A DNA stretch of 52,467 nt from CAYRGS01 sp964423875 (GCA_964423875.1 CAYRGS010000012.1:1-52467), one strand, 5' to 3'; numbered from the stretch's first letter, positions 42,575 to 51,922 are shown. Program-made: numbers and translations. The notes: generated from the letters alone by a model not told the origin.

Positions 42575-44188
42575 CTAAGTGGATTTTGGCCCGGCCGCGA
42601 CGACCTCCTCGGTCGCCTGGTCGGCGTACTGCCGAAAGTTCTCTTCGAAGCGCCTCGCCAACTCCCGGGCCTTGGTCTCGTATTCCTTCTGATCCTTCCA
42701 GGCCTTGGCCGGCTTGAGGATTTCGGCGGGAACGCCCGGGCAGGAATCCGGAACGAGGACGCCGAAGATGGGGTCGGGCGAGGTGCTCACGTCGTCGAGC
42801 TTGCGGCCCAGGGCGGCCGTCAGCAGCGCCCGGGTGTGGACAAGCTTCATCCGGGGGACCGTGCCCGCCGCGCCGCCGATCCAGCCGGTGTTCACCAGCC
42901 AGACGGCCGAGCCATGCCGGGTCACCTTTTCGCGCAGCAACTCGGCGTAGCGGGTGGGGTGATGGACCAGGAAGGGGGCGCCGAAGCATGTGCTGAACGT
43001 GGCCTCCGGCTCGATGAGTCCGGCCTCCGTGCCGGCCACCTTGGCCGTGTAGCCCGAGAGGAAGTAGTACATGGCCTGGTCGATGGTGAGCCGGCTGATG
43101 GGCGGCAGGACGCCGAAGGCGTCGCACGTGAGGAAGATCACGTCCGCCGGCTGCCCGCCCACGCCGGGTATGACGCAGTTGTCGATGTGCTCGACCGGAT
43201 AGGTCGCGCGGGTGTTCTCGGTGATGGTGTCGTCGTCGTAATCCACCTCGCGGGTCTCGGGATTGACGATGACGTTCTCGAGGACGGAGCCGAAACGGAT
43301 GGCGTCCCAGATCTGGGGCTCGTCCTCGCGGGAGAGGTTGATGGTCTTGGCGTAGCACCCGCCTTCGAAGTTGAAAATGCCGTTGTCCGTCCAGCCGTGC
43401 TCGTCGTCGCCGATGAGGCGGCGGTTCGGGTCGGCGGAGAGGGTGGTCTTCCCCGTGCCCGAGAGGCCGAAGAAAAGCGCCGTCGAGCCGTCGTCCGCCA
43501 TGTTGGCCGAACAGTGCATGGGGCAGATGCCTTTTTGGGGGAGCAGATAGTTGAGGATGCCGAAGATGCCCTTCTTCATCTCCCCGGCGTAATGGGTGCC
43601 CCCGATGATAATGACGCGCTGCTTGAAGCTGACAGCGATGAACGTGGGCGAGCGGGTGCCGTCGGTCTCGGGGTCAGCGTGAAGCTCGCAGGCGTCGATG
43701 ACGGTGAACTCGGGCTTGTGGGACTCGAGCTCCTCCCGGGTCGGCCGGATGAAGAGGGTTTTGGCGAACAGGTTGTGCCAGGCCTTCTCGGTGATGATGC
43801 GCACGCCCATCCGGTGACGGACGTCGGCCCCGACCCAGCCGTCGAAGACGAAGAGGTCCCTCTCCTGGAGGTGGGCGCGGACCTTGGCGATCAGCCGCTC
43901 GAACTTGTCCGGCTCGATCTTCTGGTTGACGGGTCCCCACCAGATTTTATCCACCGTCCCCGCCTCGGCAACCGTGAACTTGTCCTTGGGCGTGCGTCCC
44001 GTGAAGGGGTCGGTGCGGGCGACGAGCGCGCCCGTAGGGGCCATGTAGCCTTCCCCCCGGGCCACCGCCATCTCCACGAGCCGGACGGCGGGGAGGTTCC
44101 AGTAGACCGTCTTGGAATTCGAGATCCCGTGATTCTCCAGCCCGTACCCGTTCACCGGGCCGTTGGGGGATCTGCCGCTTGAGGTCAT
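42575..44188 (-). CDS. pckA: Phosphoenolpyruvate carboxykinase (ATP)
   Basis: PckA interconverts oxaloacetate and PEP with ATP, the entry step of gluconeogenesis. The 537-residue protein has normal length and the ATP-type motifs: the phosphate-binding loop GLSGTGKTTLS, the metal-site segment HGWTDNGIFNFEGGCYAK, IIGGTHYAGEMKKGIF, and the substrate-binding early block GALVARTDPFTGRTPKDKF. The ATG is preceded by GGAGGAG. An upstream sigma-70-like promoter lies at 44350-44378. Confidence 0.97.
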   Translation of the reverse strand: MTSSGRSPNGPVNGYGLENHGISNSKTVYWNLPAVRLVEMAVARGEGYMAPTGALVARTDPFTGRTPKDKFTVAEAGTVDKIWWGPVNQKIEPDKFERLIAKVRAHLQERDLFVFDGWVGADVRHRMGVRIITEKAWHNLFAKTLFIRPTREELESHKPEFTVIDACELHADPETDGTRSPTFIAVSFKQRVIIIGGTHYAGEMKKGIFGILNYLLPQKGICPMHCSANMADDGSTALFFGLSGTGKTTLSADPNRRLIGDDEHGWTDNGIFNFEGGCYAKTINLSREDEPQIWDAIRFGSVLENVIVNPETREVDYDDDTITENTRATYPVEHIDNCVIPGVGGQPADVIFLTCDAFGVLPPISRLTIDQAMYYFLSGYTAKVAGTEAGLIEPEATFSTCFGAPFLVHHPTRYAELLREKVTRHGSAVWLVNTGWIGGAAGTVPRMKLVHTRALLTAALGRKLDDVSTSPDPIFGVLVPDSCPGVPAEILKPAKAWKDQKEYETKARELARRFEENFRQYADQATEEVVAAGPKST

Positions 44189-44525
44189 GCCTGCTCACTC
44201 CTCCAGGTGTGTCGGCCCCTGAATGATTCCGATGATGGACAGCGGTCTAACCGGGTGGGTTGCGGAATGTCGAGACCTTCGGGCGAATCCTCCGGCCGAT
44301 CGGGAAGCGCAAATGCCTTGCCGCAACCCGTCGTCCCCTGACAAGGGCCAGAATACGCGCGGGGGGTGAGGTTGGCAAGGGATTGAATGCTGTGCGGGGA
44401 AGCGGCCCTCGATGTTTGAAATGCGTCACGGGGACTGTCCTTCCCGCCAAAAGGAGTTTTGGATTTCACGTTGCGGCGGTCTTCGAGATCCATCGATGAA
44501 AGGAATGCCCGGCGGGTGATGGAGA
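44189..44525. other. pckA leader and recN-pckA intergenic region
   Basis: No gene is supported. It contains the promoter described at 44350-44378, which would give pckA a leader of about 150 bases. A minus-strand open frame spans this region but has no family signature. Confidence 0.55.
44350..44378 (-). promoter_or_regulatory. Putative promoter of pckA
   Basis: On the minus strand TTGCCA (44373-44378) and TATTCT (44350-44355) are separated by exactly 17 bases. Both boxes match four or five of six consensus bases. No catabolite-control site is evident to me. Confidence 0.45.
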
Positions 44526-46247
44526 TCACGCCTTCATCCCCAACATCTCCCGGGCGTGCCGGCGCGTGGCGTCGGTGATTTTCCGCCCCCCCGACATTCG
44601 GGCGATCTCATCCACGCGCTCTTCCGGACCCAGCGGCCGGATGGTGGTCCGCGTCCGTTTTCCGCTTTCCTGTTTGGCAATTCGGAAATGCGCGTCGGCC
44701 AGGGCCGCAATCTGCGGAAGATGCGTAATGCAGAACACCTGGTGGCTCCGGGAGATGGCTTTGAGCTTCCGCCCAACCACCTCGGCGACGGCCCCGCCGA
44801 TCCCAGCGTCCACCTCATCGAACACCAGGGAGGGCACGCGATCCCGCTCCGCCATGACGGTCTTGATCGCCAGCATGACGCGGGACAGCTCCCCCCCCGA
44901 CACGATGCGCGCCAGGGGCCGGACCCCCTCTCCCACGTTGGGCTCGAATTGGAACTCGGCGTGGTCCACGCCGTCATCGAACAGCCGTAACCGTCGCCCG
45001 TTTCGTTCAACGAAACCGTCCGGGTTTTCCTCGTCCCGGAGGGCGACCACAAAGCGGACCTTCCCCATGCCCAGACCGCTCAACTCCTTCTCAACGGCCT
45101 TGCCCAGACGGGCGGCGGTCTTCTTGCGCTCATCGGAAAACTTCAAGGCCTCCGCCGCGACCCGGGGACGAGCCGCTTCGATCTCTCGGGCGATCTTTTC
45201 CAGGGCCTCGTCCCGTCCCGAGATCCCCTCCAGCTCCGCCGCCCCGCGCTCCTGATGGGCCAGGACCGCTTCGATGGAGCCGCCGTATTTCTTTTTCACC
45301 GTCCGGATGACGTCGAGGCGGTCTTCCACAGTCCGCTGCCGGTCGGGGTCGAAATCCACGGCGTCGGCATATCTCTGAAGCCGCCTCGCCGCGTCCTCCG
45401 CCTGGGCCGTCAGGGAGCGGAATTCTTCGGCCGTCTCCCGCAGGGCGGGATCCAACTCGGCCAGGCGGTCCATCCGGCCCGAGACGGCCGCCAGCCCATC
45501 CACCAGCGCGCCCTCTGACTCGTAAAGCTCCTCATGGGCGCCGCGCGCCAGGATATGCCGTTCCTCCGCCGTCGCGAGCAGAGCGGCCTCCTCCTCCAGC
45601 GCTTGGTCTTCTCCGGGAAGAGGATTGATTTCCTGGATCTCCCGGGTCTGAAATCGTAGCAGGTCGATGCGGTCCCGCTGGTCCGCTTCGCTTCTGGATA
45701 GCTCCGTCTGACGGGCCTCCAGTTGGCGAAACCCGTCGATGAGTCCGGCCATCTCTTTGCGGCGCTCACGCAGTTCGCCGAAATCGTCCAGGGTCTCGAG
45801 GTGATTCTCGGGGTAGAGCAGACGCTGATGCTGGTGCTGGCCGTGGATGTCGACCAGGAATTCACCCGCGGAATCCAGCATGGTCAGCGTGACCGAACTC
45901 CCGTTGATGAAGCAACGGTTTCTGCCTTCGGCCGGAATGACGCGCCTCAACACCATTTCGCCCTCATCACCGGTCTCGACTCCCAGGTCCCGGATTCGTT
46001 GCGTCGTTTCGACCCCCGGGCCGTTCGCGGCGAACTGGAAAAGGGCCTCGACGGCGGCCTCCTTCTCGCCGGTCCGGATGATATCCGCCGAGGCGCGGCC
46101 GCCCAAAATCAACTGGAGGGCGCCGAAAATGATGGATTTCCCCGCTCCGGTTTCTCCTGTGAGGACGGTCAGACCGGCCCCGAATTCCACCGAAAGCCGT
46201 TCGATGAGCGCGAAATTCCGGATTTGAAGGGCCGCCAACAAGACCAT
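44526..46247 (-). CDS. recN: DNA repair protein RecN
   Basis: RecN is an SMC-like ATPase that acts at double-strand breaks. The 573-residue protein has Walker A GETGAGKSI near residue 35, a coiled-coil middle of about 250 residues, the ABC signature IVSGGELSRVMLAIK and Walker B LVFDEVDAGIGG, and ends with a typical R-H-x-R-E-M segment. Length is normal. It is the last gene of a five-gene minus-strand run (sbcD-like, sbcC-like, comB, nadK, recN) of which three are repair genes. Confidence 0.97.
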   Translation of the reverse strand: MVLLAALQIRNFALIERLSVEFGAGLTVLTGETGAGKSIIFGALQLILGGRASADIIRTGEKEAAVEALFQFAANGPGVETTQRIRDLGVETGDEGEMVLRRVIPAEGRNRCFINGSSVTLTMLDSAGEFLVDIHGQHQHQRLLYPENHLETLDDFGELRERRKEMAGLIDGFRQLEARQTELSRSEADQRDRIDLLRFQTREIQEINPLPGEDQALEEEAALLATAEERHILARGAHEELYESEGALVDGLAAVSGRMDRLAELDPALRETAEEFRSLTAQAEDAARRLQRYADAVDFDPDRQRTVEDRLDVIRTVKKKYGGSIEAVLAHQERGAAELEGISGRDEALEKIAREIEAARPRVAAEALKFSDERKKTAARLGKAVEKELSGLGMGKVRFVVALRDEENPDGFVERNGRRLRLFDDGVDHAEFQFEPNVGEGVRPLARIVSGGELSRVMLAIKTVMAERDRVPSLVFDEVDAGIGGAVAEVVGRKLKAISRSHQVFCITHLPQIAALADAHFRIAKQESGKRTRTTIRPLGPEERVDEIARMSGGRKITDATRRHAREMLGMKA

Positions 46248-46295
46248 GTCTCCCGGCCGGGGTGGTGCGGGGTTCGGCGAGAGGGAAACCCCTGT

Positions 46296-47330
46296 TCAGG
46301 CCGAGGATCTCCCTTTTTCGATTTTCCGGTCGCGCCCGTGTTTTCCGTCCGGACCGGCCGGTTTATCCACCGCTTTCTTCCGTTTTCCGATTCGAGTCGA
46401 TCTCTTCTTCGCCGCTCGGATTCCCCCTTGGGCGGACGGGCCCTGGTGGTTGACCTCCCCCAGCTGCACCCCCCACCCCAGCTTGTTTCGCAACAGGCTG
46501 AAATANNNNNNNNNNAAATAGTCGTTTCCCGGTAGATTGATCAACCGGACCCTGTGAGGCCCTTTTTGAATCTCGACCACGTCCCGAACCTGGAGGGCGC
46601 ACCCCACCTGGCCGTCGAGCGTCACGTGAACGTCCTGGTCCGGCGTGGTGAGAACGACCTCGACCACGACATCATCGGGGAGAACCAGCGGACGGTTCGA
46701 GAGCGTGAAGGGACAGATGGGATTCAAAATGATGGCCGGAAGGGAGGGCATCAAGATGGGACCGCCCGCCGAAAGCGAGTGCCCCGTGGAACCGGTCGGA
46801 CTGGAGATGATCAATCCGTCCGCGCGGTAGGTTGTGACGAACCGCCCGTCCACAAAGGATTCCAACTCGATGATCCGGGCCAGGGCGGCCTTGCTGATCA
46901 CAACGTCGTTGAGGACTTCGTGTTCGAAGACCGCCTTCCCGCCGCGCAGCACCCGGCCTTTCAACATCGGGCGCTCCTCGATCCCGTATTCTCCGGCGAA
47001 AATTCGCTCCAACGCCGGGTAGAGGTGCTCCAACGGGACCTCGGTCAGGAAGCCCAGGCTACCGAGGTTGACGCCCAGAATCGGGACGTTCAGGCCCAAG
47101 GCCATTCGCGCCATCGACAGCATGGTGCCGTCGCCGCCCAGGACGATGAGGAGGTCCACCCGGCCGGGAATGTCCTCCCGGCGGTGGGAAGACTTCCTGC
47201 CAATTAGGCCGGCCGTTGTCCGATCCAGCAAGACGCCTCGGCCCCGGTCTTTCAGCCAGCGCACAAGCTCAGCCAAGACGGGCCCGGCCGGGTCTTTTTT
47301 CGGTTTGCAAACGATTCCAATCCGCTTCAT
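46296..47330 (-). CDS. nadK: NAD kinase, crossed by an assembly gap
   Basis: NadK phosphorylates NAD to NADP. The motifs VLGGDGTMLSMAR, GVNLGSLGFLTEVP and DGLIISSPTGSTGHSLSAGGP are diagnostic, although the last usually reads STAYSLSAGGP. Near the C-terminus the ten N bases at 46506-46515 interrupt NDY, and the same five bases (TATTT on the coding strand) stand on both sides of the gap. Removing the duplicated five bases and the ten Ns gives NDYFSLLRNKLGWG, the normal end of the core, in frame. The tail of about 60 basic residues (KKRSTRIGKRKK) is longer than usual. nadK next to recN is a common arrangement. Confidence 0.92.
   Translation of the reverse strand: MKRIGIVCKPKKDPAGPVLAELVRWLKDRGRGVLLDRTTAGLIGRKSSHRREDIPGRVDLLIVLGGDGTMLSMARMALGLNVPILGVNLGSLGFLTEVPLEHLYPALERIFAGEYGIEERPMLKGRVLRGGKAVFEHEVLNDVVISKAALARIIELESFVDGRFVTTYRADGLIISSPTGSTGHSLSAGGPILMPSLPAIILNPICPFTLSNRPLVLPDDVVVEVVLTTPDQDVHVTLDGQVGCALQVRDVVEIQKGPHRVRLINLPGNDYXXXXYFSLLRNKLGWGVQLGEVNHQGPSAQGGIRAAKKRSTRIGKRKKAVDKPAGPDGKHGRDRKIEKGRSSA
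46506..46515. other. Run of ten N (scaffold gap)
   Basis: The gap has fixed length and equal flanking sequences (AAATA on both sides of the plus strand). This suggests two contigs with a short unresolved overlap and no real missing DNA. The intact nadK frame across the gap supports this. Confidence 0.9.
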
Positions 47331-47336
47331 TACGCC

Positions 47337-48092
47337 TTACTTTCCCGGCCGGATCACGCCCCGGACATAGACCGGCACAATCCGGCTCCAACCGGTACGC
47401 GCGCAAAAATCCAAATCGGCCCCGAGACCTATTTCCTGAAGGCGCTTTCCCCAGGAGGATTCCCGGAGCATGCCCAACAGGTTCACTCGGTGTCGATCAT
47501 ATAGATTCCAACACGCTAGGGCCGAATCGGTCAATTCCCCCCCCTTCCCACGCAAGTCGCCGATGATGAGTCCGGCGCACACCGCGTCTTCCAGGCAAAA
47601 CCGGGCGTCTCGGCCCGAACAAACGAGGTTCACACAGTTGCGCCTTCTCTCCATGATGAGATCGGCGGCTCGCCGGGCGACGGCCGCGGCGTTCGCTAGC
47701 GACGCCGCCCAGACCTCCCCGGCCCCCGCCTCCGCGGCGGCCCGGATCGTCCGGGTGCCGTTGCCCGTTGTGAGGATGATGCCCCGCCCGGCGACCCGCT
47801 CCGGGGTCATTTCTCTCGGGGAGTTCCCCAGGTCGAAGCCTCGGATGGGTTTTCCGTTCCTTTCACCCGCCAGAATCCGCCTGCCGGCGCCGGAACCCCC
47901 CCGAAGCCGGCGGGCTTCCCCGATACCGATGGCTGGACGGATTGTCGCACACCCCGCCTCAAAGGCCGCCACCATGCTGGTCGTCGCCCGCAGGACATCG
48001 ATGACGATCCAGACGGACCTTTTCGCTCCCCGCTTTCCGATCTCCTTGACAACACTGGAGAGCTCCGCCCTGGAAAACAGCACCCTCAGCAT
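47337..48092 (-). CDS. comB: 2-phosphosulfolactate phosphatase (ComB family)
   Basis: ComB hydrolyses 2-phosphosulfolactate to sulfolactate, a step of coenzyme M synthesis in methanogens. Bacterial homologues are found in sulfonate or sulfolactate-forming organisms and often have an unknown role. The 251-residue protein has the family segments VWIVIDVLRATTSMVAAFEAG, RNGKPIRGFDLGNSPREMT, GIILTTGNGTRTI and CSGRDARFCLEDAVCAG. I place the start at ATG 48092, with GAAGGA upstream and 20 bases after the sbcC-like gene. Its place between repair genes and nadK suggests operon membership but no clear functional link. Confidence 0.92.
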   Translation of the reverse strand: MLRVLFSRAELSSVVKEIGKRGAKRSVWIVIDVLRATTSMVAAFEAGCATIRPAIGIGEARRLRGGSGAGRRILAGERNGKPIRGFDLGNSPREMTPERVAGRGIILTTGNGTRTIRAAAEAGAGEVWAASLANAAAVARRAADLIMERRRNCVNLVCSGRDARFCLEDAVCAGLIIGDLRGKGGELTDSALACWNLYDRHRVNLLGMLRESSWGKRLQEIGLGADLDFCARTGWSRIVPVYVRGVIRPGK

Positions 48093-48111
48093 GAGGCGTC
48101 CTTCGCGCTCA

Positions 48112-50688
48112 TCAAACCTCCGTCGCCGCCGACCCGAGCCTGAACACCTTTGTCTTTCCCGCAACATCCGTTCTTTCGGCCCAGTCCGCGTACGCTTCTC
48201 TTGCGGCCAGAAAGATGATCTGCGTGCGTGCGGCCATCCGACCCAGCCAATCCAACGCCCTTTGGAGCGTCGCGTCGTCGTAGTGGACAAAGGGGTCGTC
48301 CAGGACGAGGGGAAGCGGCTCCTCTCCGCCCAACAATTCCAGGCAAGCGACCCGTAAGGCCAAGAACAACTGGTCGGCGGTGCCGCGGCTCAGGTTCCGG
48401 GGCTCGGCCCCGGGATGGTCCGGGAGGGCGACCGTCACGGCCGGCCATCGGGTGGTCAGATCGATCCCGAAATCCCGGCCGATCACGGAGCGGAAATGGT
48501 TCTGTACCCCCTGTTCGAGCCGGGGAAGATAGGAATCTTCCAGCTCACGGACGGACTCCTCCAAGGTTTCAACGGCCACACCGTATGCCCGGTGGAGGAG
48601 GTCGAGATTTCTCAGGCGTCCTTCAATTTCATCCAGCCGCTCTTGCAGCGTTTCGACGGAAGGGAACCCTTCCCCCGTCTTTTCTTCGAGCTGGGTTCGG
48701 ATGCGGATGAGCTCCATCCGGTTCTTGTCGACGGCCTCCGATAATGACGCATGCTCTCCGCGCCATGTTTCCACCTCGGAAGAAGACGGATGGAACAGGT
48801 CGAATCCCCTTTCCTCGGATTCCCGGCTCAGGTCGCGGCGCCGGCGGTCCGCGTCATCCAGGCGGTCGGCCATGTCCTCCTCAGACCCCTCGGCTAGGAG
48901 CTCCTTTTCCCGCGCCGTGAGATCTTCCCGACGCCGGAGCAATTCTTGGGCCCGGTTGTGCGCCTCTATCAGTTCATTCTCGTGATTCACTTGGAATCGG
49001 TCGAGGATCGCCCGGATTTGTTCGTTCAGTTTTTCCGTAACGGCGGCGGACTTTTTCAAGTCCCCTTCGGCGCGGCGGTGAAGGTCTTCCAGGGACTCCA
49101 AAGCGGACAGGATGTTCCGAAACCCGCGAAGGCCTGCCCGGGCCTCGTCGGCGGTTCCCACTTTGAGGAAGCGCAACAACCCCGCCAGACTCTCCTGGGG
49201 ATCTTCCATACGTTCCTCCGCTCGGCTTCCTGGAGAAGCCCCTCCTGCGTTGGCCTCCCGGCGCCCCGTTCGAAGATTCTTGAACAAACGCCGGTTGAGG
49301 AGCAGGACCGCCCACAGGAGAACCGGAAACCCAAGACCCAGGAAAGCGGCGAGATATAGGGGGGCTTCACCTCGAACGGCCCAGTAGATCACGGGCGTGG
49401 AGATCGTGAGGAGGAACAAGATCATGGCGAAAACAATTTTCCCCCACGGAGGAACGGATGAAATATTCCCCCGGCCTCGGCCCGCTTTCTTTCCTCCGGG
49501 AAGGGCGCGGGCATCCTCCCGCAAGGCCCCTTGCCAGACTGGGAGTTTCTCCTCGATGAATTCGGATTGATCTCCGAAATGCTCAAGACGCGCTCTATCT
49601 TCCCGAAGGGATTTCAACTCCCCCTCAAACCGGGAGACTTCGTTTTGGAGCTCGGCCGACCGCTTTTCCATTGCGTCCCGCTCTGCCCGCAACGCGGGAA
49701 GGCGCTCGGTGACCGCTTGGTTCAACCCCTCCACGTCTCCGATCTCGCGCAACGCCTCCCGGGCGGGAATCAGCGTCTCCCGAATCTCTTGAAGTCTGCG
49801 AAGGCGTCGGTTGTGGACGTCCGCTTGCGCAACCGTTTCGGCTGTCTCCTTTTCCAGGGCTGTCTTCCGCTTCCAGCGGTCAACATGGGCGGTCACTTCC
49901 TCTAATCGTCTCTGATTTTCCGGAAGGGTCTTTTCGAGCGCGACCTTTTGTTCGGAAAGCGACAGGACGACCCGATAGGTTTCCTGGGTCCGCGCTATGC
50001 GGTCCCGCACCTCATCCCGTTCGATCAACAGCCGGTCGTACTCTCTCGGGTTTACCGGCCGATGGCCTTTTGTCCCCTCTGCTTTGACATCCCTTTGGGC
50101 GGAGCGAAGCTTATCGAGAATGTCCGCGACATTCGCCTGGGGCGCGCCGGATATCATTGCGCGCAGGAGTTCGCCCATCCGCTCCAGATTGCCCGATTCC
50201 GCAATCCGTGCAAGGTCTCCCTGCCGCAGGTAGGCGGTGGCCAGAAACAGCTCCGCACGGTCGATTCCCGTAATTTTCTTGACTAGGGCGGAGATTTCCT
50301 GGTTATCCGCCGTTTGGAGCCGCCATCCATCCCCATCTCCCACGCGCAGAACCGACCGGCCTGATTCCAGGTCCCGCTCCAGCCTGAAACGCCCTTCCCC
50401 CGTTTCCAGCTCGACGGCTGTCCGAAACTCGGCGCCCTTACGCTCCCCGGCCCCGTCCGCGCCGGTGTCCGTGAGACCGGCTTGCCAGGTTTGGAGATCC
50501 GCTTTGGCCAGGGGGCTTCTTGACTGCGACCGGTCGGGGCCATAAAGCGCCACCGCCAAAGCGTCCGCGAGGCTGGTTTTTCCCGCCCGGTTCGGTCCCA
50601 CAAAAACGTTCAACTCGGGCGAAAGCTCCAGCCGCCGGAACTCCCGGTAGGATCGGACTCCGCAAATTTCCAGGGCGATGATTTTCAT
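48112..50688 (-). CDS. YhaN/SbcC-like ATPase with two central membrane helices
   Basis: A Rad50/SbcC-type ATPase that would power the partner nuclease encoded just upstream. The 858 residues have Walker A GPNRAGKTS (31-39), the Q-loop region ATAYLRQGDLARIAE (150-164), two long coils, and the C-terminal NLSRGTADQLFLALRV signature with Walker B LPLVLDDPFVHYDD. In SbcC/Rad50 the coil tip holds a CxxC zinc hook. Here residues 416-438 and 443-465 form two hydrophobic segments instead (KIVFAMILFLLTISTPVIYW and APLYLAAFLGLGFPVLLWAV), as in the YhaN group. The complex should therefore be tethered to the inner membrane. The start ATG overlaps the partner gene's stop by four bases (ATGA). Confidence 0.88.
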   Translation of the reverse strand: MKIIALEICGVRSYREFRRLELSPELNVFVGPNRAGKTSLADALAVALYGPDRSQSRSPLAKADLQTWQAGLTDTGADGAGERKGAEFRTAVELETGEGRFRLERDLESGRSVLRVGDGDGWRLQTADNQEISALVKKITGIDRAELFLATAYLRQGDLARIAESGNLERMGELLRAMISGAPQANVADILDKLRSAQRDVKAEGTKGHRPVNPREYDRLLIERDEVRDRIARTQETYRVVLSLSEQKVALEKTLPENQRRLEEVTAHVDRWKRKTALEKETAETVAQADVHNRRLRRLQEIRETLIPAREALREIGDVEGLNQAVTERLPALRAERDAMEKRSAELQNEVSRFEGELKSLREDRARLEHFGDQSEFIEEKLPVWQGALREDARALPGGKKAGRGRGNISSVPPWGKIVFAMILFLLTISTPVIYWAVRGEAPLYLAAFLGLGFPVLLWAVLLLNRRLFKNLRTGRREANAGGASPGSRAEERMEDPQESLAGLLRFLKVGTADEARAGLRGFRNILSALESLEDLHRRAEGDLKKSAAVTEKLNEQIRAILDRFQVNHENELIEAHNRAQELLRRREDLTAREKELLAEGSEEDMADRLDDADRRRRDLSRESEERGFDLFHPSSSEVETWRGEHASLSEAVDKNRMELIRIRTQLEEKTGEGFPSVETLQERLDEIEGRLRNLDLLHRAYGVAVETLEESVRELEDSYLPRLEQGVQNHFRSVIGRDFGIDLTTRWPAVTVALPDHPGAEPRNLSRGTADQLFLALRVACLELLGGEEPLPLVLDDPFVHYDDATLQRALDWLGRMAARTQIIFLAAREAYADWAERTDVAGKTKVFRLGSAATEV

Positions 50689-51861
50689 GAAGCGGATAGG
50701 GAGAACGATTGGGCCGAGGACTTCGAGGGATTCGCGGCCGCCAGCCCCAGACGGAGCGCCATCTCGTAAACGACCCGTTCCTCTCCTTCGGTTTGTCGGA
50801 TCCTGGATTGAAGCTTGTTGCAAAAGCGGCCGAGGATAAACCGGTCGTCGTCGGGAATATCTTCGAGAGCCGCCACCCCGCTTCGGTCCACACGAAAGTG
50901 AAAGAAGACCCCCTCGAAGCGGTTTTCCAACTCACCGGCGGCCTCCCAGACCTCCGGTGAAGGAACGCCGGTGAGGCGCAAACTGAGTAGGTCATCCGGC
51001 CCGGCCGCATGACGAACCGCCTCGAAAAGGTCTTCCGGCTTTGCGGAACGGGAAAGGTCGAACTCCTTGACGTGGATCGTCCGTCCGCCCGCGGGGATCC
51101 TTTCCAAGTGAACACTCCTTTCCGCTTCACCCGTTTCCACCCGACCCAAAAGAAAATAACGCTCACCGGCTTCGCGAGAAGTCATCCCGACCCCGCTGGG
51201 CGAGCCGGGATAGGCCGCGAGGGGCCGCTGTCCGATCTCCCGCCAACTGTGATAATGGCCAAGGGCGACATAATCGAAGGGAAGCCGGGAAATTTCCGCC
51301 TCGCTGAAGGGGGCGTCGTCGTAACCCTCGCCGAGGACCTCGAGGGAGCCGTGAAAGAGAAGAATCCGAGCCCCCGCCGCGCCCCCCCCCCCCCCCCTCG
51401 GCCTGAAGGTCGGCCAAGGGTCGAGACCGGGGCCGTTCCCGATCATAAGCCATGCCGAAAACGCGGATCCCCGCAGGTGGAACCTCCTTCCATTCCAATT
51501 TCGGGTGCGAAAAGACCGTGACGCCGGTAGTCTCCATCTCGGACCACACCCCGCCGGGAATGAAGAAATCATGGTTGCCGGGAATCGCGAAGGCCCGTAC
51601 GCCGGCCTCGCGCAAGCGTAAGAAACCCGCCCGGGCCGCTTCACGGTCCGCCGGCGGAGGGCAGGGGGAGTCGAATAAATCACCCGCGACCAGGAAGAGG
51701 TCGACCTTTTCCTTCTCCGCCCGTTCGACCATGCGGCCGAACGCGGCGCGCAGGTCCTCCCGCCGTTCCGGCATCCGGCCGCCGAGGCTGTCGAAAGGAC
51801 GCCCCAGGTGTAGGTCCGCAGTATGGATAAAGGTAATGTTTTCAGAGATTCGATCGGACAT
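50685..51861 (-). pseudogene. YhaO/SbcD-like nuclease gene, frame broken at a run of 16 G
   Basis: SbcD/Mre11-type metallophosphoesterase partner of the following ATPase. From ATG 51861 the frame encodes FIHTADLHLGRPFDSL, VAGDLFDSP and AIPGNHDFF (metal-ligand motifs). After a run of 16 C on the plus strand (51382-51397) it falls into the wrong frame. A frame one base off continues RILLFHGSLEVLGEG, then VALGHYHSW, the remaining metal motif, to the stop at 50685. The whole span is 1,177 bases, one more than a multiple of three, so 15 or 18 G would restore a 391-residue protein. This is either a homopolymer sequencing error or a phase-variable tract. All metal-binding motifs are otherwise intact. 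Confidence 0.85.
51382..51397 (-). repeat. Homopolymer tract G16 in the sbcD-like gene
   Basis: Sixteen consecutive C on the plus strand, encoding a poly-glycine stretch between the metallophosphoesterase core motifs. A tract of this length is prone to slippage during replication and also to miscounting during sequencing, so the reported length may not be the true one. Confidence 0.9.
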
Positions 51862-51892
51862 CCAGAACCCGCCTCACGCCAAAAATCGCCCC

Positions 51893-51922
51893 ATTTTACG
51901 TTGGGTTTCTTCCGGCAATCAA
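51893..51922 (-). promoter_or_regulatory. Putative promoter of the sbcD-sbcC-comB-nadK-recN operon
   Basis: On the minus strand TTGATT (51917-51922) and TAAAAT (51893-51898) are 18 bases apart, with the predicted start about 26 bases before the ATG at 51861. A LexA box is not evident. Confidence 0.4.

Noticed and set aside
42080..44182. Long plus-strand open frame (700 codons) opposite pckA and DUF971
   Set aside because: Shadow of two well-supported genes; no domain or ribosome site.
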